From Lysobacter sp. HDW10 (GTDB taxonomy: Bacteria > Pseudomonadota > Gammaproteobacteria > Xanthomonadales > Xanthomonadaceae): 64,000 bases of DNA. The notes beneath the pieces are model-generated. The model was not told where the DNA came from. It made no database searches and saw only the letters and a list, made by a program, of their open reading frames with translations. This document shows positions 43,383-51,487 of this stretch, one piece after another. Every line of letters begins with the position of its first letter. Position 1 is the first letter of the stretch. The DNA is taken from positions 1,170,885 through 1,234,884 of the forward strand of contig NZ_CP049864.1 in the NCBI RefSeq assembly GCF_011300685.1, given 5' to 3'. Position numbers and translations under genes: made by a program.

Positions 43383-44024
43383 ATGTCGATCTTGACGCCC
43401 AACCCTCGAAAGACCCATTCACTCCGTGATCTAGGTGCGGTGGATGTCGATGCGCTTAGGGCAGCGGTGCTCGCCATTCCTGAAAGTGTTTGGGATGAAG
43501 AGAACGCGGGCAAGCCGAACAAGTTCGAGGCGCTCGATTCCACGCGACATATCGTGTTTCGGTTTGTAGACAGCACCAAAGACTGGCGCGCGTCACACGA
43601 TCGACCGCGCTGGGCGGAATTTGAACAGCTGTTGTCACCCGTTTTGGCACAGGCAACGCGCGACTATGGTTACGTACGGGGTGCATTTCCGCGCGTCATG
43701 TTGGCGCGAATGAAGCCCGGCGGTGTCATTCAGACGCACATCGACGCCAACCCTGCTGCGAAGTGGCCACACAAAATCCATGTGCCATTGCAAACCAGTC
43801 CCGGCGCTGTGTTCTTTGTCGGCGAGACAGGTCACCACTTGCCGTTGGATCGCGCGGTCGAAGTGAACAACTTAGGACCGCACGGCGTCCGCAACGATGC
43901 AGACATCGATCGAATTCATTTGATCTTCGAATATTTCGACTTGGATCAGCCGGATCCGGCGTGGCTTGAACCCTTGCTCGCGGTCGACGCGGACCTGCGC
44001 GCCAAAGCAGCAGGTCAATTCTAA
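43383..44024 (+). CDS. Aspartyl/asparaginyl beta-hydroxylase-like dioxygenase
   Basis: A 213-residue 2-oxoglutarate/Fe(II) enzyme of the AspH fold. The iron histidines are probably those in KIHVPLQTSPGAVFFVG and LGPHGVRND; the 2-oxoglutarate-binding Arg lies in DADIDRIHLIFEYF. GGVIQTHIDANP matches the family segment ahead of the first ligand. There is no signal peptide, so it acts in the cytoplasm, perhaps on newly made proteins or on a free amino acid. It is coupled to the preceding sulfotransferase (TGATATG junction). It ends directly against the convergent prfC with no visible terminator. Confidence 0.82.
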   Translation: MSILTPNPRKTHSLRDLGAVDVDALRAAVLAIPESVWDEENAGKPNKFEALDSTRHIVFRFVDSTKDWRASHDRPRWAEFEQLLSPVLAQATRDYGYVRGAFPRVMLARMKPGGVIQTHIDANPAAKWPHKIHVPLQTSPGAVFFVGETGHHLPLDRAVEVNNLGPHGVRNDADIDRIHLIFEYFDLDQPDPAWLEPLLAVDADLRAKAAGQF

Positions 44025-45626
44025 TTATTTATCTGTCGAGTACGCATGCTCGCGCGTGGCCATGAAGGTCACCGCGGGTGCGCGTTCTTCGGCGAGCTGC
44101 AAATTGACGCGTGTCGGTGCCAAGTAGACCAAGGCACCCGAAGCATCGTGCGACAAGTTCATAGCATTCTTATCGACAAATTCCTCGAGTTTCTTGGGGT
44201 CGTCACAGCGGACCCAACGCGCGGTTGAAACTTGCACGGGTTCGAATGTCGCTTCAACGCCGTACTCGTCCTTAAGGCGATATGCGACGACGTCGAACTG
44301 CAACACACCCACTGCACCCAAAATGAGGTCATTGCTCATCATGGGTTTGAAGAACTGGGTTGCACCTTCTTCACTGAGCTGCGCCAAGCCTTTCTGCAAC
44401 TGTTTGAGCTTGAGCGGATCACGCAAGCGTGCGCGACGAAAGAGCTCGGGTGCGAAGTTCGGAATACCGGTGAACGAGAGCGATTCACCTTCAGTGAAGG
44501 TGTCGCCGATCGAGATCGTGCCGTGGTTATGCAAGCCGATCACGTCACCTGGCCATGCGTCTTCTGCGATCTCACGATCACTCGCCATGAACGTGAGTGC
44601 ATTCGCGAGTTTCTGTTCTTTGCCGCTGCGCACGTGAAATGCTTTCATGCCTGCGGCGAACTTGCCTGAGCAGATGCGCATGAAGGCGACGCGGTCGCGG
44701 TGTTGCGGATCCATATTCGCTTGGATTTTAAACACGAATCCGGTGAGCTTGCCCTCAGTCGGAACAACTTCGCGTGACGTGGTCGCGCGTGATTGTGGCG
44801 GAGGCGCATGCTCAACAAAGAAGTCGAGTAAGGGCTGCAAACCGAAGTTATTGACCGCAGAGCCGAAAAACACAGGCGTCTGCACGCCGCGCAAGTAGGC
44901 ATCGAGATCGAACGGATGCGAGGCACCTTCGACCAATTCCAACTCGTCGCGCAGCTCTGCCAGCATGGGCGCACCAATGGCGGCCTCGACGCGCGGGTCA
45001 TCGATGCTCGGGAAAATCGTCGAATCTTGACGGGTGAAGTTCTTACCCGCTTCATACAAATGCACTTCGCCGGTGAGGAGATGCACCACGCCCTTGAGCC
45101 GCTGACCCATGCCGATCGGCCAGGTGACGGGTGCGCATTGAATCTTCAGGACGGATTCAACTTCATCTAACAAATCGATTGGGTTCTTGCCCTCGCGATC
45201 GAGCTTGTTGATAAAAGTCATGATCGGCGTGTCGCGCAAGCGACACACTTCCATGAGTTTGATCGTGCGTTCTTCGACGCCCTTGGCGACGTCAATCACC
45301 ATCAAGGCGCTGTCTACGGCCGTCAGCACACGATAGGTGTCTTCACCGAAGTCGGCGTGGCCGGGTGTATCCAGCAAATTTACGATGCGACCTTCATACG
45401 GGAACTGCATAACCGATGAGGTCACCGAGATGCCGCGCTCCTTTTCCAATGCCATCCAGTCAGAGGTGGCATGCCTGGCTGCCTTGCGCCCCTTCACGCT
45501 GCCGGCCATTTGAATCGCACCCCCGAACAACAGCATTTTTTCCGTCAAGGTTGTCTTGCCGGCGTCGGGGTGAGAAATGATGGCGAAGGTGCGGCGGCGC
45601 GCAGCTTCTTGTGCAACGTTAGACAT
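44025..45626 (-). CDS. prfC: Peptide chain release factor 3
   Basis: A 533-residue translational GTPase that recycles RF1/RF2 after termination. G1 [14 protein letters not shown]2 region [16 protein letters not shown]3 [14 protein letters not shown] and G4 [11 protein letters not shown] are intact; RF3-specific segments such as [22 protein letters not shown] follow. It abuts the hydroxylase gene tail to tail. It stands alone on its strand between that gene and the M23 peptidase gene. Confidence 0.97.
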   Translation of the reverse strand: MSNVAQEAARRRTFAIISHPDAGKTTLTEKMLLFGGAIQMAGSVKGRKAARHATSDWMALEKERGISVTSSVMQFPYEGRIVNLLDTPGHADFGEDTYRVLTAVDSALMVIDVAKGVEERTIKLMEVCRLRDTPIMTFINKLDREGKNPIDLLDEVESVLKIQCAPVTWPIGMGQRLKGVVHLLTGEVHLYEAGKNFTRQDSTIFPSIDDPRVEAAIGAPMLAELRDELELVEGASHPFDLDAYLRGVQTPVFFGSAVNNFGLQPLLDFFVEHAPPPQSRATTSREVVPTEGKLTGFVFKIQANMDPQHRDRVAFMRICSGKFAAGMKAFHVRSGKEQKLANALTFMASDREIAEDAWPGDVIGLHNHGTISIGDTFTEGESLSFTGIPNFAPELFRRARLRDPLKLKQLQKGLAQLSEEGATQFFKPMMSNDLILGAVGVLQFDVVAYRLKDEYGVEATFEPVQVSTARWVRCDDPKKLEEFVDKNAMNLSHDASGALVYLAPTRVNLQLAEERAPAVTFMATREHAYSTDK

Positions 45627-45696
45627 GGGGGTTCCAGGCTACGCAGTGCGCGCCATGCATTCAAAATAGACGTGGAATTATACGGGTGCGGCGTTT

Positions 45697-46545
45697 CTAC
45701 TCGCCAGCGACTCTTAAGCTGCCACGTGTGGTTTCGATATCAGCGTGCACCGAAGTCAACCGCATCCCGGCGTTCAACTGGACCACGAAGTGCAGATGCG
45801 GCGCAGTGCTTTGGCCGCTATTGCCCACGCTGCCCAAACGATCCCCTTTGCCCACGGTCTGACCTAACTGGACGGAAACGCTGCCCTGCTGCAGATGGGC
45901 ATACAGCGCCATGGAGCCATCGGTGTGCAAGACGCGCACAAAATTCGGACGTGCACCTTGCGGCGGTTTTTGACCCAAGGGGCTATCTGGATGGTCATTT
46001 TCAATCTGCATGACCAAGCCGTCTCGTGCTGCAAACACCGGTGTTCCCATGGGCGCGGCAAAATCCAACGCGTGGCGGTTTTCTGGTGTGAAGTGGCTGC
46101 TCTTGCCACCGTCTGCCTGATCGATGCGCAGACCGAGTTCCGGCACCGGCAAGCCGTAGTTGAACGCTGCTGCCGTCGTAGCGGGTGGGCCTGGAATGGC
46201 GCGCAGACTTGCGTTTACGGCACGCCCTTCGTCGAACTGGTCGAGAAGGTTGCGGGTGTTCGCCGCCAAAGTGCGCTGTATGCTGCGTCCTTGTCCGGTG
46301 TCTACCGCGACCTCCACCGGACCCGCCAACGGGTTCACGACCCAGACCTCAATCGACTTGCCGTTTCGCTGGAGTTGCATCTCAACGGTCTGCAAATCTC
46401 CGCGGTAGCGCACGCTTTCCAACACCTCAGGCGAGTGGGCTGAGGCACCGGATGAAGGTGGCCAAGTGAGCCATTGCGCATGCAACGCCGTGGGCGCGCA
46501 AAGCATGAGCACGCAAACGAGTTTCTGAAGGGTGGTCAGTGTCAT
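45697..46545 (-). CDS. M23-family peptidoglycan endopeptidase (LytM type)
   Basis: A 282-residue exported zinc peptidase. A signal peptide (about residues 1-24, ending ALHAQ) precedes a beta-rich N-terminal domain of about 110 residues and the LytM domain (about 150-270). Zinc ligands are His and Asp in ENRHALDFAAPMGTPV and the last His in TAPHLHFVVQL; HLQQGSVSVQLGQTVGKG is the family loop. All residues for activity appear present. It probably cuts or remodels peptidoglycan crosslinks. The ATG at 46545 has TACATT 6 nt upstream, a leaderless pattern. Confidence 0.88.
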   Translation of the reverse strand: MTLTTLQKLVCVLMLCAPTALHAQWLTWPPSSGASAHSPEVLESVRYRGDLQTVEMQLQRNGKSIEVWVVNPLAGPVEVAVDTGQGRSIQRTLAANTRNLLDQFDEGRAVNASLRAIPGPPATTAAAFNYGLPVPELGLRIDQADGGKSSHFTPENRHALDFAAPMGTPVFAARDGLVMQIENDHPDSPLGQKPPQGARPNFVRVLHTDGSMALYAHLQQGSVSVQLGQTVGKGDRLGSVGNSGQSTAPHLHFVVQLNAGMRLTSVHADIETTRGSLRVAGE

Positions 46546-46557
46546 TCCGCCAATGTA
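46546..46557 (-). promoter_or_regulatory. -10 box of the M23 peptidase gene
   Basis: Minus strand TACATT (46557-46552), then GGCGGA, then the ATG. The spacer GGCGGA could itself serve as a poor ribosome site, so leaderless start is likely but not certain. Confidence 0.45.
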
Positions 46558-46601
46558 CGTTGCAAACACGTCCTTTGGGGGCCTGGATGAGTATCCATCG
46601 C

Positions 46602-46648
46602 TTCATCCGGATGAAAGTGTTGATATTCTGGAAGGGCCCTTGCATAGT
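46602..46648 (+). promoter_or_regulatory. metB-hom operator and promoter
   Basis: The perfect palindrome TTCATCCGGATGAA (46602-46615) precedes a promoter TTGATA (46620-46625)-N17-CATAGT (46643-46648), predicting +1 near 46655, exactly where the SAM-I aptamer begins. A -10 at GATATT (46622-46627) is the alternative and would put the palindrome in the spacer, as at metF. Confidence 0.65.
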
Positions 46649-46655
46649 GCAGTTA

Positions 46656-46766
46656 TTCCATCCAGACCGGCAGAGGGACAGGCCCTTTGAAGCCGGGGCA
46701 ACCTGAGGCGCAAGCCACAAGGTGCCAACTCCTGCGGGGGCCCTCGGGCTTGCCGGAAGATGGTTG
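46656..46766 (+). promoter_or_regulatory. SAM-I riboswitch (S-box) of metB-hom
   Basis: The core follows the S-box consensus in order: AGAGGGACAGGCCC, TTTGAAGCCGGGGCAACC, AAGGTGCCAACTCCTGC, GGAAGATGG. P1 is formed by CCATC (46658-46662) with GATGG (46759-46763). Binding of S-adenosylmethionine should shut off metB-hom. SAM-I is common in Firmicutes and rare in gammaproteobacteria outside Xanthomonadales. Confidence 0.92.
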
Positions 46767-46794
46767 AGCGCAGCGCGCTTAAGCGCTGTGCTTT
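46767..46794 (+). promoter_or_regulatory. Hairpin downstream of the SAM-I aptamer (expression platform)
   Basis: AGCGCAGCGC (46767-46776) pairs with GCGCTGTGCT (46783-46792) with one G-T pair, then only TTTCC. It is either a weak terminator or part of a fold that hides the ribosome site AAAGGA (46832-46837) through nearby TTTCC/TTCC elements. Confidence 0.5.
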
Positions 46795-46843
46795 CCGTTC
46801 CGACCGTAGTGGTGCTGGCTGGATTCGCCCTAAAGGAATCCAA

Positions 46844-48067
46844 ATGACCACTGCACACGCCGCCTCACTCGAATTCACCACACGCGCAGTCCGCGCCGGC
46901 ATCGATTGCGATACCGCATTCGGCGCGGTGACACCGCCCTTGGTGTTGTCTTCCAATTTCACCTTCGCGGGCTTCAACGAAAAGCGCAAATATGACTACA
47001 CGCGCAGCGGCAACCCAACGCGCGATTTGCTCGGTGATGCGCTGGCGTCGCTGGAAGGTGGTTTTGGTGGTGTGATTACGGCCACCGGCATGGGTGCGAT
47101 CAGCGTCGTTTTGAATGCCGTGTTGTCACCGGAAGACACGGTGGTGGTTCCGCACGATTGCTACGGCGGCAGTTGGCGTTTGTTCAACGCTTTGGCCAGC
47201 AAAGGTGCATTCCGTTTGTTGACTGCCGACTTCACGCAAGAAGCCTCGTTGAACGCGGCGCTCTCCGCACATCCAAAATTGGTGTGGATTGAAACACCCT
47301 CGAATCCGTTACTGCGCGTCACAGATCTTGAAAAAGTCATTCAAGCGGCGCGCACAGTCGGGGCCTTGACCTGTGTGGACAACACGTTCCTATCGCCCGC
47401 ATTGCAGCGCCCTATCGAATTCGGTGCAGATGTCGTAGTGCATTCCACCACGAAATACATCAATGGCCATAGCGACGTGGTCGGTGGCGCAGTGATTGCT
47501 GCGAATGAAGCCTTGCACGCGGAGTTCACTTGGTGGGCCAATTGCCTGGGTCTGACGGCATCACCGTTTGATAGCTTTCTCACCTTGCGCGGCCTTCGCA
47601 CCTTGGATGCGCGCTTGCGCGTGCACACCGAGAACACACAAGTCTTGGTCGATTGCTTGAGCGCACATCCGGCCGTGCGCAATGTGAACTATCCGGGTTT
47701 GCCGTTGCATCCGGGACATGACATTGCCGCGCGCCAACAACACGGTTTTGGCGCCATGCTTTCGTTCGAATTGCAGGGCGACACCGAGGCGGACCAAGTG
47801 CTCGCCGTGCGCGCATTTCTCGATGGCTTGCAGTGCCTGACCTTGGCCGAATCACTTGGCGGCGTGGAAAGTTTGGTGGCACATCCGGCGACCATGACGC
47901 ATGCCGCCATGACCCCGGAAGCGCGCACAGCCGCTGGGATTTCGAACAGCCTGTTGCGTGTGTCGGTCGGAATCGAGCATGCAGATGACTTGTTGGCTGA
48001 TGTGAACGCCGGTCTTGCACGCGCCGCACGTGCATTGGCATCCTGTAAACCAAAGGTCGCCGCATGA
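46844..48067 (+). CDS. metB: Cystathionine gamma-synthase
   Basis: A 407-residue PLP enzyme of the Cys/Met metabolism family that joins an O-acylhomoserine to cysteine in methionine synthesis. It aligns closely with enterobacterial MetB: YTRSGNPTRDLLGDALASLE, VPHDCYGGSWRLFNAL, ETPSNPLLRV, the PLP lysine in VVHSTTKYINGHSDVVGG, and LAESLGGVESLVAHPATMTH. The start at 46844 has AAAGGA at 6 nt; an upstream extension lies within the riboswitch. The homoserine dehydrogenase gene overlaps by 4 nt (ATGA). Control by palindrome plus SAM riboswitch confirms the pathway. Confidence 0.95.
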   Translation: MTTAHAASLEFTTRAVRAGIDCDTAFGAVTPPLVLSSNFTFAGFNEKRKYDYTRSGNPTRDLLGDALASLEGGFGGVITATGMGAISVVLNAVLSPEDTVVVPHDCYGGSWRLFNALASKGAFRLLTADFTQEASLNAALSAHPKLVWIETPSNPLLRVTDLEKVIQAARTVGALTCVDNTFLSPALQRPIEFGADVVVHSTTKYINGHSDVVGGAVIAANEALHAEFTWWANCLGLTASPFDSFLTLRGLRTLDARLRVHTENTQVLVDCLSAHPAVRNVNYPGLPLHPGHDIAARQQHGFGAMLSFELQGDTEADQVLAVRAFLDGLQCLTLAESLGGVESLVAHPATMTHAAMTPEARTAAGISNSLLRVSVGIEHADDLLADVNAGLARAARALASCKPKVAA

Positions 48068-49155
48068 GCGTCGCCTGTTTACGTCCTGCGCTTGAGATCC
48101 ACGCCGCACCGAGAATCACGGTGTTGGGCACGGGCACAGTCGGTCGCGCATTTGTCGCACGCCATGTGGCTTTGAAGTCGCGTGGTGTGTCTGTGCCGGA
48201 GATTGCAGGGATTGCAAACACGCGCGGATTCTGTCGCGTGGATCGTGATTGTCCTAATACCGTGTTGAATCAACTTCGTGAAAGCACGGCACGTTCTGAA
48301 GCGAGCTGGATCTCGTCTGCTGAATTCGGGCGAGGCGACATCGTGGTCGATGCAAGTGCGAGCGACCTCATCGCCCAGCAGCATGCAGGATGGTTGCGCG
48401 GCGGTGCACACGTTGTCACAGCCTGCAAGTTGGGCACAGGCACGTCGCGCGTGCGTTGGCAAGACATTCGCGATGCGCAAACCCATACAGGCACCGGCTA
48501 CGGTGACAGCGCCACCGTTGGGGCGGGCCTGCCCTTGATTCGCACCTTGCGTGAACTCAGCGAAGGCGGGGATCGCATCACAGCGGTCGCGGGCGTGTTA
48601 TCCGGATCGCTTGCTTATCTCATGAACAACTTCGACGGCATGCGACCCTTCTCGAGCTTTGTGCGCGCGGCCCATCAAGCGGGCTATACCGAGCCGGACC
48701 CGCGCGAAGATCTCTCCGGCGAAGACGTGCGACGGAAAGTACTCATTCTGGCGCGTGCCGCTGGTTTAGCACTGGATGTCGAAGACGTGCAGGTGGAATC
48801 GCTCGTGCCGGCGGGACTTCAAGACGTGTCACTGGAGACATTCAACCGACGTTTGCCTGAAATCGATCCGCAGATGCGCGCACGCTTTGCACGTGCGCAT
48901 AAAAAATCGGAAGTCTTGAAGCACATGGGTCGCTTCGAATTTCTGACCGATGGCACCTTGATTGCACGCGTCGGTTTAGTGTCGCTGCCCGCATCGCACG
49001 CAATCGCATCGGGCGCTGGAACAGACAATCGCGTTGCGATTTGGACCGATCGATACTGTGACAATCCGCTCGTGATTCAAGGTCCTGGTGCGGGTGCAGA
49101 AGTTACAGCCGGTGCCTTGATGGATGACGTACTGCGTATTCAGCGCGCGCACTAA
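48064..49155 (+). CDS. hom: Homoserine dehydrogenase (monofunctional)
   Basis: A 363-residue NAD(P)-dependent enzyme making homoserine from aspartate semialdehyde. The Rossmann motif VLGTGTVGRAF lies at about residue 20. The catalytic region includes GYGDSATVGAGLPLIRTLRE, VLSGSLAYLMNNF and YTEPDPREDLSGEDVRRKVLILAR with the general-acid residues. It lacks both the aspartokinase domain of MetL/ThrA and an ACT domain. Coupling to metB under SAM control dedicates this copy to methionine, like E. coli metBL; a threonine-branch enzyme may exist elsewhere. Confidence 0.93.
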   Translation: MSVACLRPALEIHAAPRITVLGTGTVGRAFVARHVALKSRGVSVPEIAGIANTRGFCRVDRDCPNTVLNQLRESTARSEASWISSAEFGRGDIVVDASASDLIAQQHAGWLRGGAHVVTACKLGTGTSRVRWQDIRDAQTHTGTGYGDSATVGAGLPLIRTLRELSEGGDRITAVAGVLSGSLAYLMNNFDGMRPFSSFVRAAHQAGYTEPDPREDLSGEDVRRKVLILARAAGLALDVEDVQVESLVPAGLQDVSLETFNRRLPEIDPQMRARFARAHKKSEVLKHMGRFEFLTDGTLIARVGLVSLPASHAIASGAGTDNRVAIWTDRYCDNPLVIQGPGAGAEVTAGALMDDVLRIQRAH

Positions 49156-49171
49156 ATGCGCGCGCCAGTTC

Positions 49172-50554
49172 TCAGCACTCGATGACGTTGACGGCGAGAC
49201 CACCGCGTGACGTTTCTTTGTACTTGTCTTGCATATCTCGGCCGGTATCACGCATGGTCTTGATGACTTTGTCCAAGCTGACCTTGTGGCTACCGTCGCC
49301 ACGCATGGCCATACGTGCTGCGTTGATTGCTTTGACCGAGCCCATCGCATTGCGCTCAATGCAGGGAATCTGCACGAGGCCGCCGATCGGATCACAGGTC
49401 AATCCAAGGTTATGCTCCATGCCAATTTCTGCCGCATTTTCGACTTGGCGTGGCGTGCCACCCAAGGCGGCTGCCAAACCTGCAGCGGCCATTGAACAGG
49501 CCACACCGACTTCGCCCTGACAGCCCACTTCCGCACCACTGATGCTGGCGTTCTCTTTGTACAGAATGCCGACGGCGGCCGCGGTCAGGAGAAAATCAAA
49601 TACGCCTTGCTCATTGGCATTCGGAATAAAGCGTGCGTAGTAGTGCAGCACGGACGGCACGATGCCCGCCGCACCATTGGTCGGCGCGGTAATCACGCGT
49701 CCGCCCGCGGCATTTTCTTCATTGACGGCGAGGGCATACAGGTTGACCCAATCGAGCACGGTCAGCGGATCGCTCATGCCGGCTTCGGGACGACGTTGCA
49801 ATTCGACGTAGAGACTCGGCGCACGTCTTGGCACATGCAGGCCGCCCGGCAGCGTGCCCGTTTCGCGAATACCACGTGCAACGCAGGATTGCATCGCGGT
49901 CCACAATTCGCGCAGGCCTGCGATGATTTCTTCGTCCGTCCGCCATGCGCGTTCGTTGGCCATCATGAGTTGCGCGATGCTGATCTGCGCGCGATCGCAT
50001 TGCTCGAGCAATTCATCGCCACTGTTGAAGGGATATTTCAGCGGCGTGGTGTCTGGCACGATGCGATCTTCTGCCGCTTCATCTTGATTGACGACGAATC
50101 CGCCGCCGACCGAATAGTAGTCACGCGTGGCGATTTCATCGCCATTCGCGTCGAACGCACAGAAACGCATGCCATTGGTATGGAAGGGCAGCTTTTGTCG
50201 CTTGTTCATGATGAGATCGGTTTTCTCATTGAACGCAACGTCATGTGTGCCGCCCAAACGCACCGATTTACTTGTTCGAATCCGCGTCAAGGCATCCGGA
50301 ATGATGTCGGGATCGATCAGGTTGGGCTCATGGCCCTCAAGGCCCATCAGCACGGCTTTGTCGGTGCCATGTCCGCGGCCGGTCAAGGCGAGTGAGCCAA
50401 ATACTTCGGCGCGGATGCGCGCGACGCTATCGAGCAGGCCTTGTTCCACCAAATGATGAGCGACAAAGCGTGCAGCCGCGCGCATGGGGCCGACCGTATG
50501 CGAAGAGCTCGGGCCGATGCCGATCTTGTAAATGTCGAACGTACTGACCGCCAT
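49172..50554 (-). CDS. sdaA: L-serine ammonia-lyase (iron-sulfur type)
   Basis: A 460-residue single-chain serine deaminase giving pyruvate and ammonia through a 4Fe-4S cluster. Alpha and beta regions are both present: [20 protein letters not shown] at the start, [20 protein letters not shown], then [18 protein letters not shown] and [19 protein letters not shown] with the cluster cysteines. The ATG at 50554 has AAGGAG at 8 nt, while the ATG two codons earlier is too close to it. It converges on hom with a 16-nt gap. Confidence 0.96.
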   Translation of the reverse strand: MAVSTFDIYKIGIGPSSSHTVGPMRAAARFVAHHLVEQGLLDSVARIRAEVFGSLALTGRGHGTDKAVLMGLEGHEPNLIDPDIIPDALTRIRTSKSVRLGGTHDVAFNEKTDLIMNKRQKLPFHTNGMRFCAFDANGDEIATRDYYSVGGGFVVNQDEAAEDRIVPDTTPLKYPFNSGDELLEQCDRAQISIAQLMMANERAWRTDEEIIAGLRELWTAMQSCVARGIRETGTLPGGLHVPRRAPSLYVELQRRPEAGMSDPLTVLDWVNLYALAVNEENAAGGRVITAPTNGAAGIVPSVLHYYARFIPNANEQGVFDFLLTAAAVGILYKENASISGAEVGCQGEVGVACSMAAAGLAAALGGTPRQVENAAEIGMEHNLGLTCDPIGGLVQIPCIERNAMGSVKAINAARMAMRGDGSHKVSLDKVIKTMRDTGRDMQDKYKETSRGGLAVNVIEC

Positions 50555-50617
50555 GCGCATTGCTCCTTATTCAGGGCATTATTCTATCTCGACCCTACCG
50601 ACTGGGCTGCAAACGCA

Positions 50618-50863
50618 TTGAGATTTATCTTGTACCAACGCGACTACTGTCACCTATGTGATTTGGCCTTGGCCGAGCTTGCCGCGGCGCGTGCCCCTGA
50701 GTTCGAGTCGATCTTCATTGATGACCTGCCCGAGCTCGAACCGATTTACGGTGTTCGGGTGCCGGTTTTCAAAGACATCCACACGGGGGCGGAGATCGGC
50801 TGGCCGTTTGATGCGGCCAGCGTGCGCGATTGGCTGTCGAACCTGCCGGGCATCACCCCTTGA
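50618..50863 (+). CDS. Glutaredoxin-like small thiol protein (DUF836 type)
   Basis: An 81-residue thioredoxin-fold protein. The redox motif CHLC follows the first strand (RFILYQRDYCHLCDLALAEL), and YGVRVPVFKD contains the cis-proline expected of glutaredoxins. No ATG fits: the only reasonable start is the TTG at 50618, which matches the family N-terminus. Longer readings would overlap sdaA. The last 11 nt overlap the end of the convergent cytochrome b gene. Partner proteins are unknown. Confidence 0.75.
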   Translation: MRFILYQRDYCHLCDLALAELAAARAPEFESIFIDDLPELEPIYGVRVPVFKDIHTGAEIGWPFDAASVRDWLSNLPGITP

Positions 50864-51377
50864 GCATGCGTGTCAGCGTGCGGTCACGCACAAACATGTG
50901 GTGATACAGCGCCGCAAGCATGTGCGCCGAGGCAACGACCACTAACACCCAAAACATTTGTTCGTGCCAATACTCGAACGTCTTGTGCGTTGTTTCATTG
51001 AGTGCGACCAGATCAGGCATGGGAATGCCAAACCAGTTCAAGGGGCGCTTGCCCGAATCCGACACAATCCAACCGGTGATCGGCATGATGAAAATAAGCA
51101 GATACAACAGGCCGTGCATGAAGGATGCTGCCAACGCCTGAGCACGCGAAGTGCCTTCGACCGGTTTAGGTGCGCCCGCATAGATGCGCCAAATCACGCG
51201 TGCAATCGCAAGCAGCAAAATCGTGATACCAAAGGACTTGTGCCAATTCATGATGCCGTCCGGCAATTCGTGCCGAAGCAAACCCGTCGTGCCCTGAAAC
51301 AAGATCAACACAACGATGAGCCAATGGAAGAAGCGGCTCACGCTGCCCCAGCTGTCAACAGTGTTCTTCGTAGTCAT
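50853..51377 (-). CDS. Cytochrome b561-family membrane protein
   Basis: A 174-residue, four-helix di-heme protein of the bacterial cytochrome b561 family (CybB-like). Heme-ligand histidines appear in the expected helices: SRFFHWLIVVLILFQ, GIMNWHKSFGITILLL, TFEYWHEQMFWVLVVVASAH and LYHHMFVRD. Family members oxidise quinol, some giving superoxide-reducing activity. It diverges from the hybrid kinase gene. Function beyond electron transfer in the inner membrane cannot be assigned. Confidence 0.9.
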   Translation of the reverse strand: MTTKNTVDSWGSVSRFFHWLIVVLILFQGTTGLLRHELPDGIMNWHKSFGITILLLAIARVIWRIYAGAPKPVEGTSRAQALAASFMHGLLYLLIFIMPITGWIVSDSGKRPLNWFGIPMPDLVALNETTHKTFEYWHEQMFWVLVVVASAHMLAALYHHMFVRDRTLTRMLKG

Positions 51378-51487
51378 GGTCTACCAACGGAACTGTAGGG
51401 AAAGCCTGATTCTAGCCTGCGAATATTGCCCTGCATCAAGCAGACCGCCACCATGGCCGTTCCGGCGGGGAGGCCGGGAGGGACAAA

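Noticed and set aside
31451-44024. Genomic island or prophage around the TonB receptor and sulfotransferase genes
   Set aside because: No integrase, direct repeats, tRNA boundary or clear compositional shift beyond expression-linked codon bias was found.
50441-50617. 59-codon N-terminal extension of the glutaredoxin-like gene
   Set aside because: It overlaps sdaA and does not fit the thioredoxin fold; the family N-terminus begins at the TTG at 50618.
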